From: Flintibacter sp. KGMB00164
GTDB taxonomy: Bacteria; Bacillota; Clostridia; Oscillospirales; Oscillospiraceae
Reading direction: 5' to 3'
DNA: 64,000 nucleotides
NCBI RefSeq assembly: GCF_008727735.1
Contig: NZ_CP044227.1
Span: forward strand, 2,367,001 to 2,431,000
Part shown: positions 1-8,675 of the stretch, one piece after another
Layout: each line of letters opens with the position of its first letter
How positions within the stretch are numbered: the first letter of the stretch is position 1
The notes under the pieces: generated by a model
What the model was told of the DNA's origin: nothing
What the model saw: only the letters and a program-made list of their open reading frames with translations
The model's database searches: none
Translations under genes and position numbers: made by a program

Positions 1-2447
1 CCCTGGTGGCCCAGCGGAGCCTGCGTCCAGAGGATCTGCTGTCCTGCTCCACCTCCATGGTAGAGGGAAAGGGGAGCATCCAGGAGCGCATCGCCCAGCT
101 GGTCAAGCACCCGAAGGCCAAAAAGACGGCCCTCGCTGCGGCAGTGGTCCTGCTGGCCCTGGCGGCGGTATTTACCTTTGGAGGCAGAACACAAGACCAA
201 ACCTCCAGCCGGGAGGAATTTCTCTCCAGCTTGGAGAATGCCCAGTCTGTCAGCCTCTCCCTGCCATCCCTGTCCAGTACCGGCTATGATCCCATCACCG
301 ACGAGGACTTGCTCACTCAGGTGCGGGAGCTTCTGGGACAAGCGGAGGCCTGGGACCGGGAAAATTCCGTGGACCTTGGTTTTCAGGACTTGGCCTCGTC
401 CTGCTGTACGGTATTCTTTCTAAATGATAAGGATACAAGCGCTTTCTACCTCTATGCAGGGCAAGGGGGCGACTACGTACTGGCCCGGCTGGATGACTCC
501 ACCGCCGGCTCCGAACCTTTGGCTGTTCTGCCGGAGGGTACCATCTTCCAGCTGGAGGACTTGTTCAAAACCCAGCTGGGGCGGAACCAATCCACCACTC
601 GGGTAGAGTACCCGGAATTCAAAAATCAGCTGACCGAGTTGTTCTTGAGTGTGGAGGAATGTGTGCTTCTCAACCAGAGCGAGGACTATGACATGGAAGA
701 GTGGCTGACCAAATACACCTCCTTCTATGAAATCGTCCACGGCGTTCCTTGGTGGCTGGAGGACGCCCCGGAGGGGTGGTATGCCCGGGCCATGGATGCG
801 GGAACCTGGTACACCATCATAATACCCGACTCCATCGTCTCTCAGGTCCAGGCCATCTGTCAGGAGCAGGCCCAGTATCCCAGTTTTGATACTGTTTATT
901 CCGCTCTGGGAAACACTGACACCATCCAATATGCGGCCATGAGTGCCATGAGCTCCCGGGTCGGGATCGACGACCCGGAGGTAATCAAACAGATCACAGA
1001 CCTGCTCCTGAACGATTCGCTGGACATCCCCAATCCCGGCCGAGTGACCATCGGTCAGGAGTTAGGCGTGCTGACCATCCCGGTGGACGAGCAGCGCAAT
1101 CTATCTCTCTGCCTCCAGGAGGTGGAAGAGGGCTGTCTGCTCTCCTGCGCCTGGACCGGCAGCATGTGGTCCTTCGATTCGGACACCCTGCCCGTTCTCT
1201 GGGTCCTTCCATCTGAAACGGCCTATGAGATCTATTCTATCTACGAGGATTGGTACGCCGACCAGCCGCAAACGGCCGGCGCCCCTAGTCGGGACTGGAC
1301 CCATGAGCAGTCCTTTGACCAGCTGGCCCCCGGGGACGAGATTGTAGGTGCTAACCCGGTCGTTGTTCCTTCCGGCGGAGCCGATTTTACTTACTTGATC
1401 AACTACACCCGGACCGGCCTGACTTTGGAGTTCGGCCTGCGGAGTGAGGACGGAACTGAATACCTCCAGCGTGTGGTGGGCGGAGACCTCAGCGGCACCA
1501 TTCCAAACATTCCTGCCGGCAGCTACACCCCCTTTGTACGCAACACAGGGGACTACACCCGGTACCCTATCTATGGAGATGATTCTCAGGATTACGATGC
1601 CACTGGGACCCTCGTTTTTCTTCTGGAAACCCCGCCCAGTTCGGCCAATTCAGGCCTTTTGAACACGATGTCTAACCTTCAGGCTTCAGACATTCAAACC
1701 ATTACCTTTGTAGGCGCTCCTGCCGCAGACAGTTGGGTCCAATCCCTGGATAAAACCGCTCTGGCTGAGCTGATCCGCCAGGCTTCCAAACAGCCGCTCC
1801 TTGCCTCTTCGGAGTACCCCAATGACGAGGCTGGTCTGGATTACGCCCTGTGGAGTCTGGAACTTCGGCTCTCCTCCGGCCAAACCCTGACCCTCATGGC
1901 AGGAAGAGAGAAAAATGTGGTCAGTCTTACCGAAACCGCCCGTTTGACCAACTGCGCGGAGCTCTATGACCTCATACGCGAAGGGGTTGACAGTGGCCAG
2001 CAGATCGCTGTCACGGACCAGGCCCTTCTGGATACAATGGAGCAGGTTCTGGAAGAAGAGCTGAAAAAGGCCCGTACCCTTCCTGAAATCTCCGACCTTG
2101 GTGCGGTCTATCAAAGCGCTCAGCTCACCTCCCTTCATCGCCTGGCCTCTTTTGACAACCTGGTGGACGGGAGCACAGTAAATATCTACGGCTATGATTT
2201 CGGCTTTGTGTTGGACGATCTGTTACATGCCCCCTGGGCCGGAGGTCCTTGGGTGGATGGACAGCTGCGTTATCATCCAGACATGGGCTACCAGCACCTC
2301 ATCACCGTGGAACAAAATGGAAAAGTTGCCCAATATGTTACCACAACCAACGACTTCCCCCTGGACCCGGAGAGCTATGCAGCTTCTACACAATCTCAAC
2401 TCTCCCTGGGTGAATACGCAGCCCTCCTGCTGGGCTTGAAAGGCTAA
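1..2447 (+). CDS. C-terminal part of an M56/BlaR1-like membrane protein (5' truncated)
   Basis: The reading frame is open through the left edge of the window, so the first in-frame GTG at position 6 is probably internal and the true start lies outside. The visible start (LLSCSTSMVEGKGSIQERI, then a basic stretch, then one hydrophobic helix at about residues 40-58) resembles the segment after the metallopeptidase domain in BlaR1-like M56 proteins, where a similar 'EG..I..RI' stretch precedes the last membrane helix. The following roughly 750 residues are hydrophilic and acidic, presumably extracytoplasmic, with no domain I can name. Known M56 proteins sense cell-wall or antibiotic stress and are often paired with a BlaI repressor; that partner would lie upstream and cannot be seen. 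A strong terminator follows directly. The M56 assignment rests on the short linker only, so an anti-sigma-like sensor is possible. Confidence 0.5.
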   Translation, partial: LVAQRSLRPEDLLSCSTSMVEGKGSIQERIAQLVKHPKAKKTALAAAVVLLALAAVFTFGGRTQDQTSSREEFLSSLENAQSVSLSLPSLSSTGYDPITDEDLLTQVRELLGQAEAWDRENSVDLGFQDLASSCCTVFFLNDKDTSAFYLYAGQGGDYVLARLDDSTAGSEPLAVLPEGTIFQLEDLFKTQLGRNQSTTRVEYPEFKNQLTELFLSVEECVLLNQSEDYDMEEWLTKYTSFYEIVHGVPWWLEDAPEGWYARAMDAGTWYTIIIPDSIVSQVQAICQEQAQYPSFDTVYSALGNTDTIQYAAMSAMSSRVGIDDPEVIKQITDLLLNDSLDIPNPGRVTIGQELGVLTIPVDEQRNLSLCLQEVEEGCLLSCAWTGSMWSFDSDTLPVLWVLPSETAYEIYSIYEDWYADQPQTAGAPSRDWTHEQSFDQLAPGDEIVGANPVVVPSGGADFTYLINYTRTGLTLEFGLRSEDGTEYLQRVVGGDLSGTIPNIPAGSYTPFVRNTGDYTRYPIYGDDSQDYDATGTLVFLLETPPSSANSGLLNTMSNLQASDIQTITFVGAPAADSWVQSLDKTALAELIRQASKQPLLASSEYPNDEAGLDYALWSLELRLSSGQTLTLMAGREKNVVSLTETARLTNCAELYDLIREGVDSGQQIAVTDQALLDTMEQVLEEELKKARTLPEISDLGAVYQSAQLTSLHRLASFDNLVDGSTVNIYGYDFGFVLDDLLHAPWAGGPWVDGQLRYHPDMGYQHLITVEQNGKVAQYVTTTNDFPLDPESYAASTQSQLSLGEYAALLLGLKG

Positions 2448-2460
2448 CGGCCTGTAAGGA

Positions 2461-2493
2461 CCCCCGGCGGCACGATGCCGCCGGGGGTTTTTT
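2461..2493 (+). terminator. Rho-independent terminator after the M56-like gene
   Basis: A perfect 12-bp stem (2461-2472 with 2476-2487) closes a CGA loop and is followed by six T. It lies 13 bases after the stop codon. Confidence 0.93.
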
Positions 2494-2715
2494 GTGCATT
2501 CCGCCAATTTACTTTTTTACTTTATTTCATTAAAAATTGTTCTTCCAAGGCAGAAATGCACAATTTTCGACCGTTAAAACGGCGTATTTCCTCCCTTTCC
2601 GCGCGTTAAGAAAGCGTTAAAATCGTTGTTTTTTCCCCCTTGGGGAAGTATCATAAGTAACGATCGAAATCGGTTCAATTTAGAATTTAGAATGCATGTC
2701 AGGAGCTTTTTTCAT
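2494..2715 (+). other. A+T-rich intergenic leader of the activase gene
   Basis: This 222-base gap is clearly richer in A+T than its surroundings and holds no gene. It contains a CCGTT-aa-AACGG inverted repeat (2571-2582), a TTCCCC-ctt-GGGGAA hairpin (2634-2648) and a tandem TTTAGAA repeat near 2680-2693. I could not fix a promoter with good spacing at both hexamers. An AGGAG ribosome binding site at 2701-2705 lies 10 bases before the chosen start of the next gene. Confidence 0.5.
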
Positions 2716-5649
2716 ATGAGTCTGCGCATCGGAATCGACATCGGCTCCACCACGGTTAAAGTGGTGGTGCTGGATGAACAAAATAAGCTGCTGTTCCGCT
2801 CCTACGAGCGGCACTACTCCAAGACCCGTGAGCGTGCCTGCGAGACCTTACACTCCATCCAGGAGATGCTCCAGGGCAAGCAGGTAAAGCTGGTCATCAC
2901 CGGCTCGGCCGGCTTGGGCGTGGCCAACGCCTCGGGCATCGACTTTGTCCAGGAGGTCTACGCCACCGCCGCCGCCGTCAATACATATATTCCCGACACC
3001 GACGCTGTCATTGAGCTGGGCGGCGAGGATGCCAAGATCATCTTCTTCGGCGGAGCGCTGGAGGAACGAATGAACGGTTCCTGCGCCGGCGGCACCGGCG
3101 CCTTCATCGACCAGATGGCCACCCTGATGAATGTCACCGTCAACGAGCTGGATGAGCTGTCTCTGAAACACGAGAAGATCTACCCCATCGCCTCCCGCTG
3201 CGGCGTATTCGCCAAGAGCGATATCCAGCCCATCCTGAACCAGGGCGGCCGGAAAGAAGACGTGGCCGCCTCTATCTTCCAGGCGGTGGTGGACCAGACC
3301 GTGGCCGGCCTGACCCAGGGCCGAGAACTGAAGGGTAAGATCGTCTTCCTGGGCGGTCCCCTCCACTTCCTCATGGGCCTGCGGCAGCGCTTTGTGGAGA
3401 CTCTGAAGCTGGACGAGGCGCACGCCATCTTCCCCGAGGACGGCGACTGCTTTGCCGCCATGGGCGCGGCCCTGTGCGCTACCGACTATGAGCCCATTCT
3501 CTTTGAGGACGCCCTGAAAAAGCTGGAGGAGAGCGTGGACACCACCACTCTGGTGGACACCATGCCCCCCCTGTTCCAGGACGTGACCGAGTACGGCGCC
3601 TTCTGCGCCCGGCACAACGCCAAGCGCCCCCCCGAGGTGGACATCAAGACCTATGAAGGTCCCGCCTGGCTGGGCATTGACGCAGGCTCCACCACTACCA
3701 AGCTGGCCCTCATCACCGAGGACGGCGGCCTGCTGTACACCTACTATCAGTCCAACCAGGGCAACCCCGTCTCGGTCGTTCTTCCCCAACTGAAGCAGAT
3801 CTACCAGCTGTGCGGCGACCGCATTGAGATCAAGGGCGCGGCCGTCACCGGCTACGGCGAGGACCTCATCAAAAACGCTTTCAACTGTGACCTTGGCCTG
3901 GTGGAGACGGTGGCCCACTACAAAGCCGCCGCCCACTTCAACCCCGACGTGGACTTCATCATCGACATCGGCGGCCAGGACATGAAGTGCTTTAAAATCC
4001 GCAACGGCGCGGTGGACTCCATCATGCTCAACGAGGCCTGCTCCTCCGGCTGCGGCTCCTTTATTGAGACCTTCGCCAAGGCCCTGGGCTACTCCATCGC
4101 CGACTTTGCCAAGCTGGGCCTGTTTGCCCAGCACCCGGTCAATCTGGGCAGCCGCTGCACCGTGTTTATGAACTCCAGTGTCAAGCAGGCCCAGAAGGAC
4201 GGCGCCAGCGTGGAGGACATCTCCGCAGGCCTGTCCATCTCCATCGTCAAGAACGCCATTTACAAGGTCATCCGGGCTGCCAGCGCCGACGACCTGGGCA
4301 AGCACATCGTGGTCCAGGGCGGCACCTTCCACAACGACGCGGTGCTCCGGGCCTTTGAGCAGGAGCTGGGACGGGACGTGACCCGCCCCACCATCTCGGG
4401 CATCATGGGCGCCTTCGGCGCCGCTCTGGCCGCCCGGGATCTGCATCTGGAAAAGAGCGGTATTCTCAATGCCAAGGCTCTGGAAAAGTTTACCCACGTG
4501 GCCAAGCCCGCCACCTGCGGCCTGTGCACCAACCATTGCTCCCTCACCATCAACACCTTTGACGGTGGGCGGCGCTTTGTCTCGGGCAACCGCTGTTCCC
4601 GTCCCCTGGGCGAGGAACCCAGCCACCTGCCCGACCTGATGCGCTACAAATACGGAAAGCTCCGCGCCCTCCACGGCAAGGGTCAGGGCAACGGCTCCCG
4701 TGGCAAGATCGGCATCCCCTTCGGCCTGAACATGTACGAGAACCTGCCCTTCTGGTTTGAGCTCTTTACCCGTCTCAACTTCGAGGTGGTCCTCTCCCCC
4801 GAGTCCTCCCGCAAGCTCTATTTGAAGGGCCAGCGCACCATCCCCTCCGACACCGTGTGCTATCCCGCCAAGCTGCTCCACGGCCACGTGGAGGCCCTGG
4901 TGGAGGCGTGCGTGGACGCCATCTTCTATCCCTGCATGCCCTATAACTTCAACGAGGGCGTCAGCGACAACAACTACAACTGTCCCGTGGTGGCCTACTA
5001 CCCCGAGCTGCTGGCCGCCAACGTGCCCAACCTGAAAAAGGTGCGCTACTTAAACCCCTACTTCGGCCTGCACCGTCCCAAGGACTTTGAGCGCAAGGCC
5101 AGCGAGTGGTTCTTCAACGAGTTCCAGGTGCCCAAGCGGGAGACCGTAGCCGCCGCCAAGGCTGCCTATGCCGCCTATGACGCCTACAAGGAAGATCTCC
5201 GCGCCACCGGCCGCGCCTACATCGAGCAGGCCCGTGCTGAGAACCGGCCCATCCTGGTGGTGGCCGGACGGCCCTACCACATGGATCCGGAGATCAACCA
5301 CGGCATCAATGACCTCATTACCTCCTTCGGCTTCATCCTCATCACTGAGGATGCGGTGGCCTACCTGGAGGATAAGGCTCCCCGCCATGTGCTCAACCAG
5401 TGGACCTACCACGCCCGTATGTACAACGCGGCCCGGTACGTGTGTACACAGGAGGACATGGAGCTCATTCAGCTGGTCTCCTTCGGCTGCGGCATCGACG
5501 CCATCACCGGCGATGAGATGCGCTCCATCCTGGAGCAGGGCGGCAAGCTCTACACTCAGCTGAAGATCGACGACATCAGCAACCTGGGCGCGGTCAAGAT
5601 CCGTATCCGGTCCCTGATGGCCGCCATCGAGGCCCGCAAGGCCCAGTAA
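2716..5649 (+). CDS. 2-hydroxyacyl-CoA dehydratase activase-like protein with two BcrAD/BadFG ATPase domains and a DUF2229 region
   Basis: Start ATG 2716 was chosen for its AGGAG site and because the ATPase fold begins at once (IGIDIGSTTVK, residues 5-15); the frame is open 30 codons further upstream. Two ASKHA-type activase domains are visible. The first has GEDAKI near 103-108, the cluster-binding loop NGSCAGGTGAF with Cys123, and SRCGVFAKSD with Cys162. The second starts with GIDAGSTTTK near 320 and has the loop NEACSSGCGSF near 438. A cysteine-rich CGLCTNHC motif near 600 opens the DUF2229-type part, which runs to residue 977. Known activases (HgdC/FldI) hydrolyse ATP to inject an electron into 2-hydroxyacyl-CoA dehydratases; the giant paralogues of this type have no assigned substrate. 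The next gene, 51 bases on, carries what is normally the C-terminal part of the same polypeptide. Confidence 0.85.
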   Translation: MSLRIGIDIGSTTVKVVVLDEQNKLLFRSYERHYSKTRERACETLHSIQEMLQGKQVKLVITGSAGLGVANASGIDFVQEVYATAAAVNTYIPDTDAVIELGGEDAKIIFFGGALEERMNGSCAGGTGAFIDQMATLMNVTVNELDELSLKHEKIYPIASRCGVFAKSDIQPILNQGGRKEDVAASIFQAVVDQTVAGLTQGRELKGKIVFLGGPLHFLMGLRQRFVETLKLDEAHAIFPEDGDCFAAMGAALCATDYEPILFEDALKKLEESVDTTTLVDTMPPLFQDVTEYGAFCARHNAKRPPEVDIKTYEGPAWLGIDAGSTTTKLALITEDGGLLYTYYQSNQGNPVSVVLPQLKQIYQLCGDRIEIKGAAVTGYGEDLIKNAFNCDLGLVETVAHYKAAAHFNPDVDFIIDIGGQDMKCFKIRNGAVDSIMLNEACSSGCGSFIETFAKALGYSIADFAKLGLFAQHPVNLGSRCTVFMNSSVKQAQKDGASVEDISAGLSISIVKNAIYKVIRAASADDLGKHIVVQGGTFHNDAVLRAFEQELGRDVTRPTISGIMGAFGAALAARDLHLEKSGILNAKALEKFTHVAKPATCGLCTNHCSLTINTFDGGRRFVSGNRCSRPLGEEPSHLPDLMRYKYGKLRALHGKGQGNGSRGKIGIPFGLNMYENLPFWFELFTRLNFEVVLSPESSRKLYLKGQRTIPSDTVCYPAKLLHGHVEALVEACVDAIFYPCMPYNFNEGVSDNNYNCPVVAYYPELLAANVPNLKKVRYLNPYFGLHRPKDFERKASEWFFNEFQVPKRETVAAAKAAYAAYDAYKEDLRATGRAYIEQARAENRPILVVAGRPYHMDPEINHGINDLITSFGFILITEDAVAYLEDKAPRHVLNQWTYHARMYNAARYVCTQEDMELIQLVSFGCGIDAITGDEMRSILEQGGKLYTQLKIDDISNLGAVKIRIRSLMAAIEARKAQ

Positions 5650-5700
5650 CCCCACTGTTTCAACGTAAAATACGTTTTCATGTAGAAAGGAAACATCTCT

Positions 5701-7038
5701 ATGGCTAAGCTTGTGTATGATGAAACCGGCCGTCTGCTCTTTACGAAGGAGATGAAGGAGGAGTACACCCTTCTGATGCCCCAGATGCTCCCCGTCCACT
5801 TTGGCATGATGCAAAAGCTCCTGCAGAATCAGGGCTACAAGGTGGATATGCTCACCACCAACCACCGCGGGATCGTGGATGAGGGCCTCAAGTACGTCCA
5901 CAACGACACCTGCTACCCCGCCCTGCTGGTCATCGGCCAGCTCATCGACGCGGTGAAGCATGGCGGCTACGACCCCCACAAGGTGGGTCTGCTCATCACC
6001 CAGACCGGCGGCGGCTGCCGGGCCAGCAACTACATCCACCTGCTGCGCAAGGCGCTGGAGAAGGCCGACATGGCCTATATTCCCGTGGTCTCCGTCAACC
6101 TGTCCGGCCTGGAGAAGAACCCCGGCTTCAACCTGACCCTGCCCTTTATCCGCAAGGCAGTGTACGCCATGATGTACGGTGACATCATCGTCAACGTAGC
6201 TAATCAGGTGCGCCCCTACGAGGTCAATGCCGGCGAGACCGACGCCATGATCGAGGCCTGGTCCCACCAGCTGGTCAACGGCTTTGAGCAGGGCAAGGGC
6301 ATGAGCCGCGCCCAGATGCGCAAGATTTTTGCCGAGATTTGCGATGACTTTGCCTCCATCCCCGTTCAGGGCGAGCCCAAGATCCGGGTAGGCATCGTGG
6401 GCGAGATCTACGTAAAGTTCGCCCCCCTGGGCAACAACAACTTGGAGAAGTTCCTGCTCAGCGAGGGCGTGGAGCCTGTGGTGCCCGGCCTCACCGACTT
6501 CATCATCTTCAAGATCTACAACCGGGTTTCCGACGTGGATCTGTACGGCGGCAAGTGGATCAAGAAGGCGGCCTGCAAGGCCTTTATGTCCTATATCGAG
6601 GGCTGCCAGAAGGATATGATCCAGGCTCTGGAGAACTCCCACCGCTTCCGCGCCCCCGGCACCTTCCAGGATCTGCACAAGCTGGTCCACGGCTACCTGG
6701 GCGACGGCAACAAGATGGGCGAGGGCTGGTTGCTCACCGCCGAGATGCTGGAGCTCATCCACTCCGGCACCAACAACATCGTCTGCACCCAGCCCTTCGG
6801 CTGCCTGCCCAACCACATCGTGGGCAAGGGCATGATCCGCAAGCTGAAGGACGACTACCCCACCAGCAACATCGTGGCCATCGACTACGATCCCGGCGCC
6901 ACCAAGATCAACCAGGAAAACCGCATCAAGCTCATGCTGGCCAACGCCAAGGGCCTCTCCCACCAGGAGAGCGCCGCGCCCCGTGCCGCCGCCCAGGAGG
7001 GCAGCCGCACCCTTACCCACGCCGGCGCCCACGCTTGA
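5701..7038 (+). CDS. 2-hydroxyacyl-CoA dehydratase (HgdB/DUF-type) family protein, partner of the upstream activase
   Basis: A 445-residue protein with the conserved cysteine motifs of the dehydratase-like C-terminal module found in giant activase proteins: HNDTCYPALLVIGQ near residue 64, TQTGGGCRASNY near 101, and CTQPFGCLPNHIVGKG near 362, followed by an IDYDPGATKINQENR segment. These cysteines probably bind a [4Fe-4S] cluster. The start has an AGAAAGGAA ribosome binding site. It is co-transcribed with the 977-residue activase, and in many clostridia the two halves are one protein of about 1,400 residues, so they probably form one complex. The C-terminal 30 residues are low complexity (Ala, Arg, His). 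The reaction is unknown; assignment to hydroxyacyl-CoA chemistry is by family only. A terminator follows. Confidence 0.82.
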   Translation: MAKLVYDETGRLLFTKEMKEEYTLLMPQMLPVHFGMMQKLLQNQGYKVDMLTTNHRGIVDEGLKYVHNDTCYPALLVIGQLIDAVKHGGYDPHKVGLLITQTGGGCRASNYIHLLRKALEKADMAYIPVVSVNLSGLEKNPGFNLTLPFIRKAVYAMMYGDIIVNVANQVRPYEVNAGETDAMIEAWSHQLVNGFEQGKGMSRAQMRKIFAEICDDFASIPVQGEPKIRVGIVGEIYVKFAPLGNNNLEKFLLSEGVEPVVPGLTDFIIFKIYNRVSDVDLYGGKWIKKAACKAFMSYIEGCQKDMIQALENSHRFRAPGTFQDLHKLVHGYLGDGNKMGEGWLLTAEMLELIHSGTNNIVCTQPFGCLPNHIVGKGMIRKLKDDYPTSNIVAIDYDPGATKINQENRIKLMLANAKGLSHQESAAPRAAAQEGSRTLTHAGAHA

Positions 7039-7054
7039 TTTGTATTTCAGCTTC

Positions 7055-7089
7055 AAAACGGCAGACCGCAAGCGGTCTGCCGTTTTTTT
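7055..7089 (+). terminator. Rho-independent terminator
   Basis: An 11-bp stem (7059-7069 with 7072-7082) with a very short loop is preceded by four A and followed by seven T. It ends the activase/dehydratase operon. Confidence 0.92.
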
Positions 7090-7124
7090 GCCTCTCTTCG
7101 GCCCTGAGAAGCCCTCTCACGCCC

Positions 7125-7153
7125 TTGACGGTCCAGGGGTATTCTGATATACT
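7125..7153 (+). promoter_or_regulatory. Promoter of the MATE exporter transcript
   Basis: TTGACG at 7125-7130 and TATACT at 7148-7153 are separated by exactly 17 bases. Transcription would start near 7160, giving a leader of about 120 bases that contains the structured element described next. Confidence 0.82.
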
Positions 7154-7159
7154 GAGGCA

Positions 7160-7257
7160 CAAGACAGCGCCATCCGTGCCCACGGGCCCGTCGATCCCCA
7201 CGGATGGATATTTCAGTTGGTAACACGGGCTCCCAGGGGGGGAGCTCGTGTTTTTTT
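7160..7257 (+). promoter_or_regulatory. Conditional terminator with pseudoknot potential; candidate guanidine-IV (mepA motif) riboswitch
   Basis: Between the promoter and the MATE start codon there are two stems. P1 is a perfect 9-bp stem (7170-7178 with 7199-7207) closing a 20-base loop. P2 is a 12-bp stem (7223-7234 with 7240-7251, one G-T pair) followed by a run of seven T (7251-7257), a complete intrinsic terminator placed before the gene. Bases 7184-7191 in the P1 loop can pair with 7225-7232, the 5' arm of P2 (8 bp, one wobble), so pseudoknot and terminator exclude each other. A P1 hairpin whose loop pairs with a terminator arm upstream of a MATE gene is the known architecture of guanidine-IV riboswitches. 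The structure is read directly; the ligand is inferred from architecture and gene context. Confidence 0.6.
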
Positions 7258-7282
7258 ATTCAAAAGAAAGGAACGAGATCTC

Positions 7283-8626
7283 ATGGAACAACACAACAAC
7301 ATCCTGGGCACCATGCCGGTGCGGAAGCTGGTGCTTACCATGTCCTCGCCCATCATGCTCTCCATGCTCATGGGTGCCATCTACAACCTGGTGGACAGCA
7401 TCTATGTGGCTCAGGTCAGCGATCTGGACTTTCTGGCTCTGTCCTACGCCTATCCGGTGCAGCTGATGATCGTAGCCTTCTGCGCCGGCCTGGGAGTGGG
7501 ATTCAACGCCATTCTGGCCAAGCGCCTGGGAGAAGGCCGCCTGGAGGATGCGGTAAATGCGGCCTGCCACGGCTTTTTGCTCTACGGCGCGGTCTGGCTG
7601 CTGGCTCTTATCTTTGCCCTGGTAGGCTGTACTCCCTTTTTCCAAAGCTGCTCGGACAATCCGGTGGTGGTTCAGTCAGGTATTGCCTATCTCACCATCT
7701 GCTGCGGACTGTCCATCGGCCTTTGCATGCAGTTTCTCTGTGAACGTATTCTCCAGTCCACCGGCCATCCCGCTGGATTTATGATCGTTCAAGGCTCGGG
7801 CGCGCTGCTGAACATCGTGCTGGACCCCATCTTCATCTTTATCTTTGACATGGGTGTGGTAGGCGCCGCGGTGGCCACGGTGATCGGACAGATTTCCGGC
7901 GCCTGCATCGGCTTTTTTCTTCTGTGGCGCCTTCGCCGCAGCTTTCCCATCTCTCCCCGCCGCTTCCACTTCTCTCCCCCGCTTACCGGTGAGATCCTGC
8001 GCATTGCCGCCCCAGCCATCGTCATGCAGTCTCTCTCCAGCTTTATGACGCTGGGGCTTAACCAAATCATGAACCTGTGGTCGGAGACCGGGGTATTCGT
8101 CCTGGGGGTCTACTTCAAGATTCAGTCCTTTGTGTTCATGCCCATCTTCGGCGTGAACAGCGGCCTCATTCCCATCATCAGCTACAACTACGGCGCGAAA
8201 GACGCTCCGCGCATTTCCCAGTCCATTCGCTTCGGACTTCAGCTGGGGGTGTGCACCGGTCTGGCCGGTACGGCAATCCTTTCTCTGGCCGCTTCCCCTC
8301 TGCTGCGCTGGTGCTTCCAGGCGCCGGAGGAGGCCGTTCAGATGGGCGTGCCCGCCCTGCGGATGACCGCGCTGGCTTTCGCCGTGGCTTCCGTGAGCAT
8401 TGTCCTCTCCGCCGCCTTCCAGTCCCTGGACCGCAGCAGTTGCTCGCTGCTGGTCTCCCTGCTGCGCCAGATCATTTTCCTGCTCCCCATCGCCCTGCTT
8501 CTGATCCGTGTGAAGCCGGAGCTGGTGTGGCTGTGCTTCCTTCTCGCTGAGCTGTTCACCGTGGCCATCGCCATTCCCCTCTACCGCAGGACTGTGGTTC
8601 CTCGCATCCGTGCCCTGGAAGGGTGA
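7283..8626 (+). CDS. MATE-family multidrug/toxic compound exporter (MepA-like)
   Basis: A 447-residue protein with about twelve hydrophobic helices and the two-fold MATE layout. The N-terminal half has the NLVDSIYVAQ segment near residue 35 and a LDPIFIF motif near 180; the second half begins near 235 with a matching helix set. MATE proteins expel organic cations and drugs using Na+ or H+ gradients. Start ATG 7283 follows an AAAGGAA site; a longer in-frame start at 7217 is rejected because it would lie inside the leader terminator. Expression is probably controlled by that conditional terminator. If it is a guanidine-IV switch, the exporter would serve guanidinium or related toxic cations; this is inference. 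Confidence 0.88.
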   Translation: MEQHNNILGTMPVRKLVLTMSSPIMLSMLMGAIYNLVDSIYVAQVSDLDFLALSYAYPVQLMIVAFCAGLGVGFNAILAKRLGEGRLEDAVNAACHGFLLYGAVWLLALIFALVGCTPFFQSCSDNPVVVQSGIAYLTICCGLSIGLCMQFLCERILQSTGHPAGFMIVQGSGALLNIVLDPIFIFIFDMGVVGAAVATVIGQISGACIGFFLLWRLRRSFPISPRRFHFSPPLTGEILRIAAPAIVMQSLSSFMTLGLNQIMNLWSETGVFVLGVYFKIQSFVFMPIFGVNSGLIPIISYNYGAKDAPRISQSIRFGLQLGVCTGLAGTAILSLAASPLLRWCFQAPEEAVQMGVPALRMTALAFAVASVSIVLSAAFQSLDRSSCSLLVSLLRQIIFLLPIALLLIRVKPELVWLCFLLAELFTVAIAIPLYRRTVVPRIRALEG

Positions 8627-8636
8627 AAAAGGGCGC

Positions 8637-8671
8637 AAAAAAGCTGTCCCCCGTTGGGGGACAGCTTTTTT
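8637..8671. terminator. Bidirectional terminator between convergent genes
   Basis: A perfect 16-bp stem (8637-8652 with 8656-8671) has A-rich and T-rich ends, so it can stop transcription of the MATE gene on the plus strand and of the facing membrane protein gene on the minus strand. Confidence 0.93.
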
Positions 8672-8675
8672 CATT

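Noticed and set aside
2848..4887. A 679-codon open frame on the minus strand inside the activase gene
   Set aside because: It is the complementary-strand shadow of a strongly G+C-biased coding region; its product is Gly/Ala/Val/His-rich with no domain, while the plus strand shows clear activase motifs.
5050..7071. A 673-codon minus-strand open frame under the dehydratase-like gene
   Set aside because: Same effect of G+C-rich third positions; no recognisable motif and it spans the end of one gene, the gap and the next gene on the other strand.
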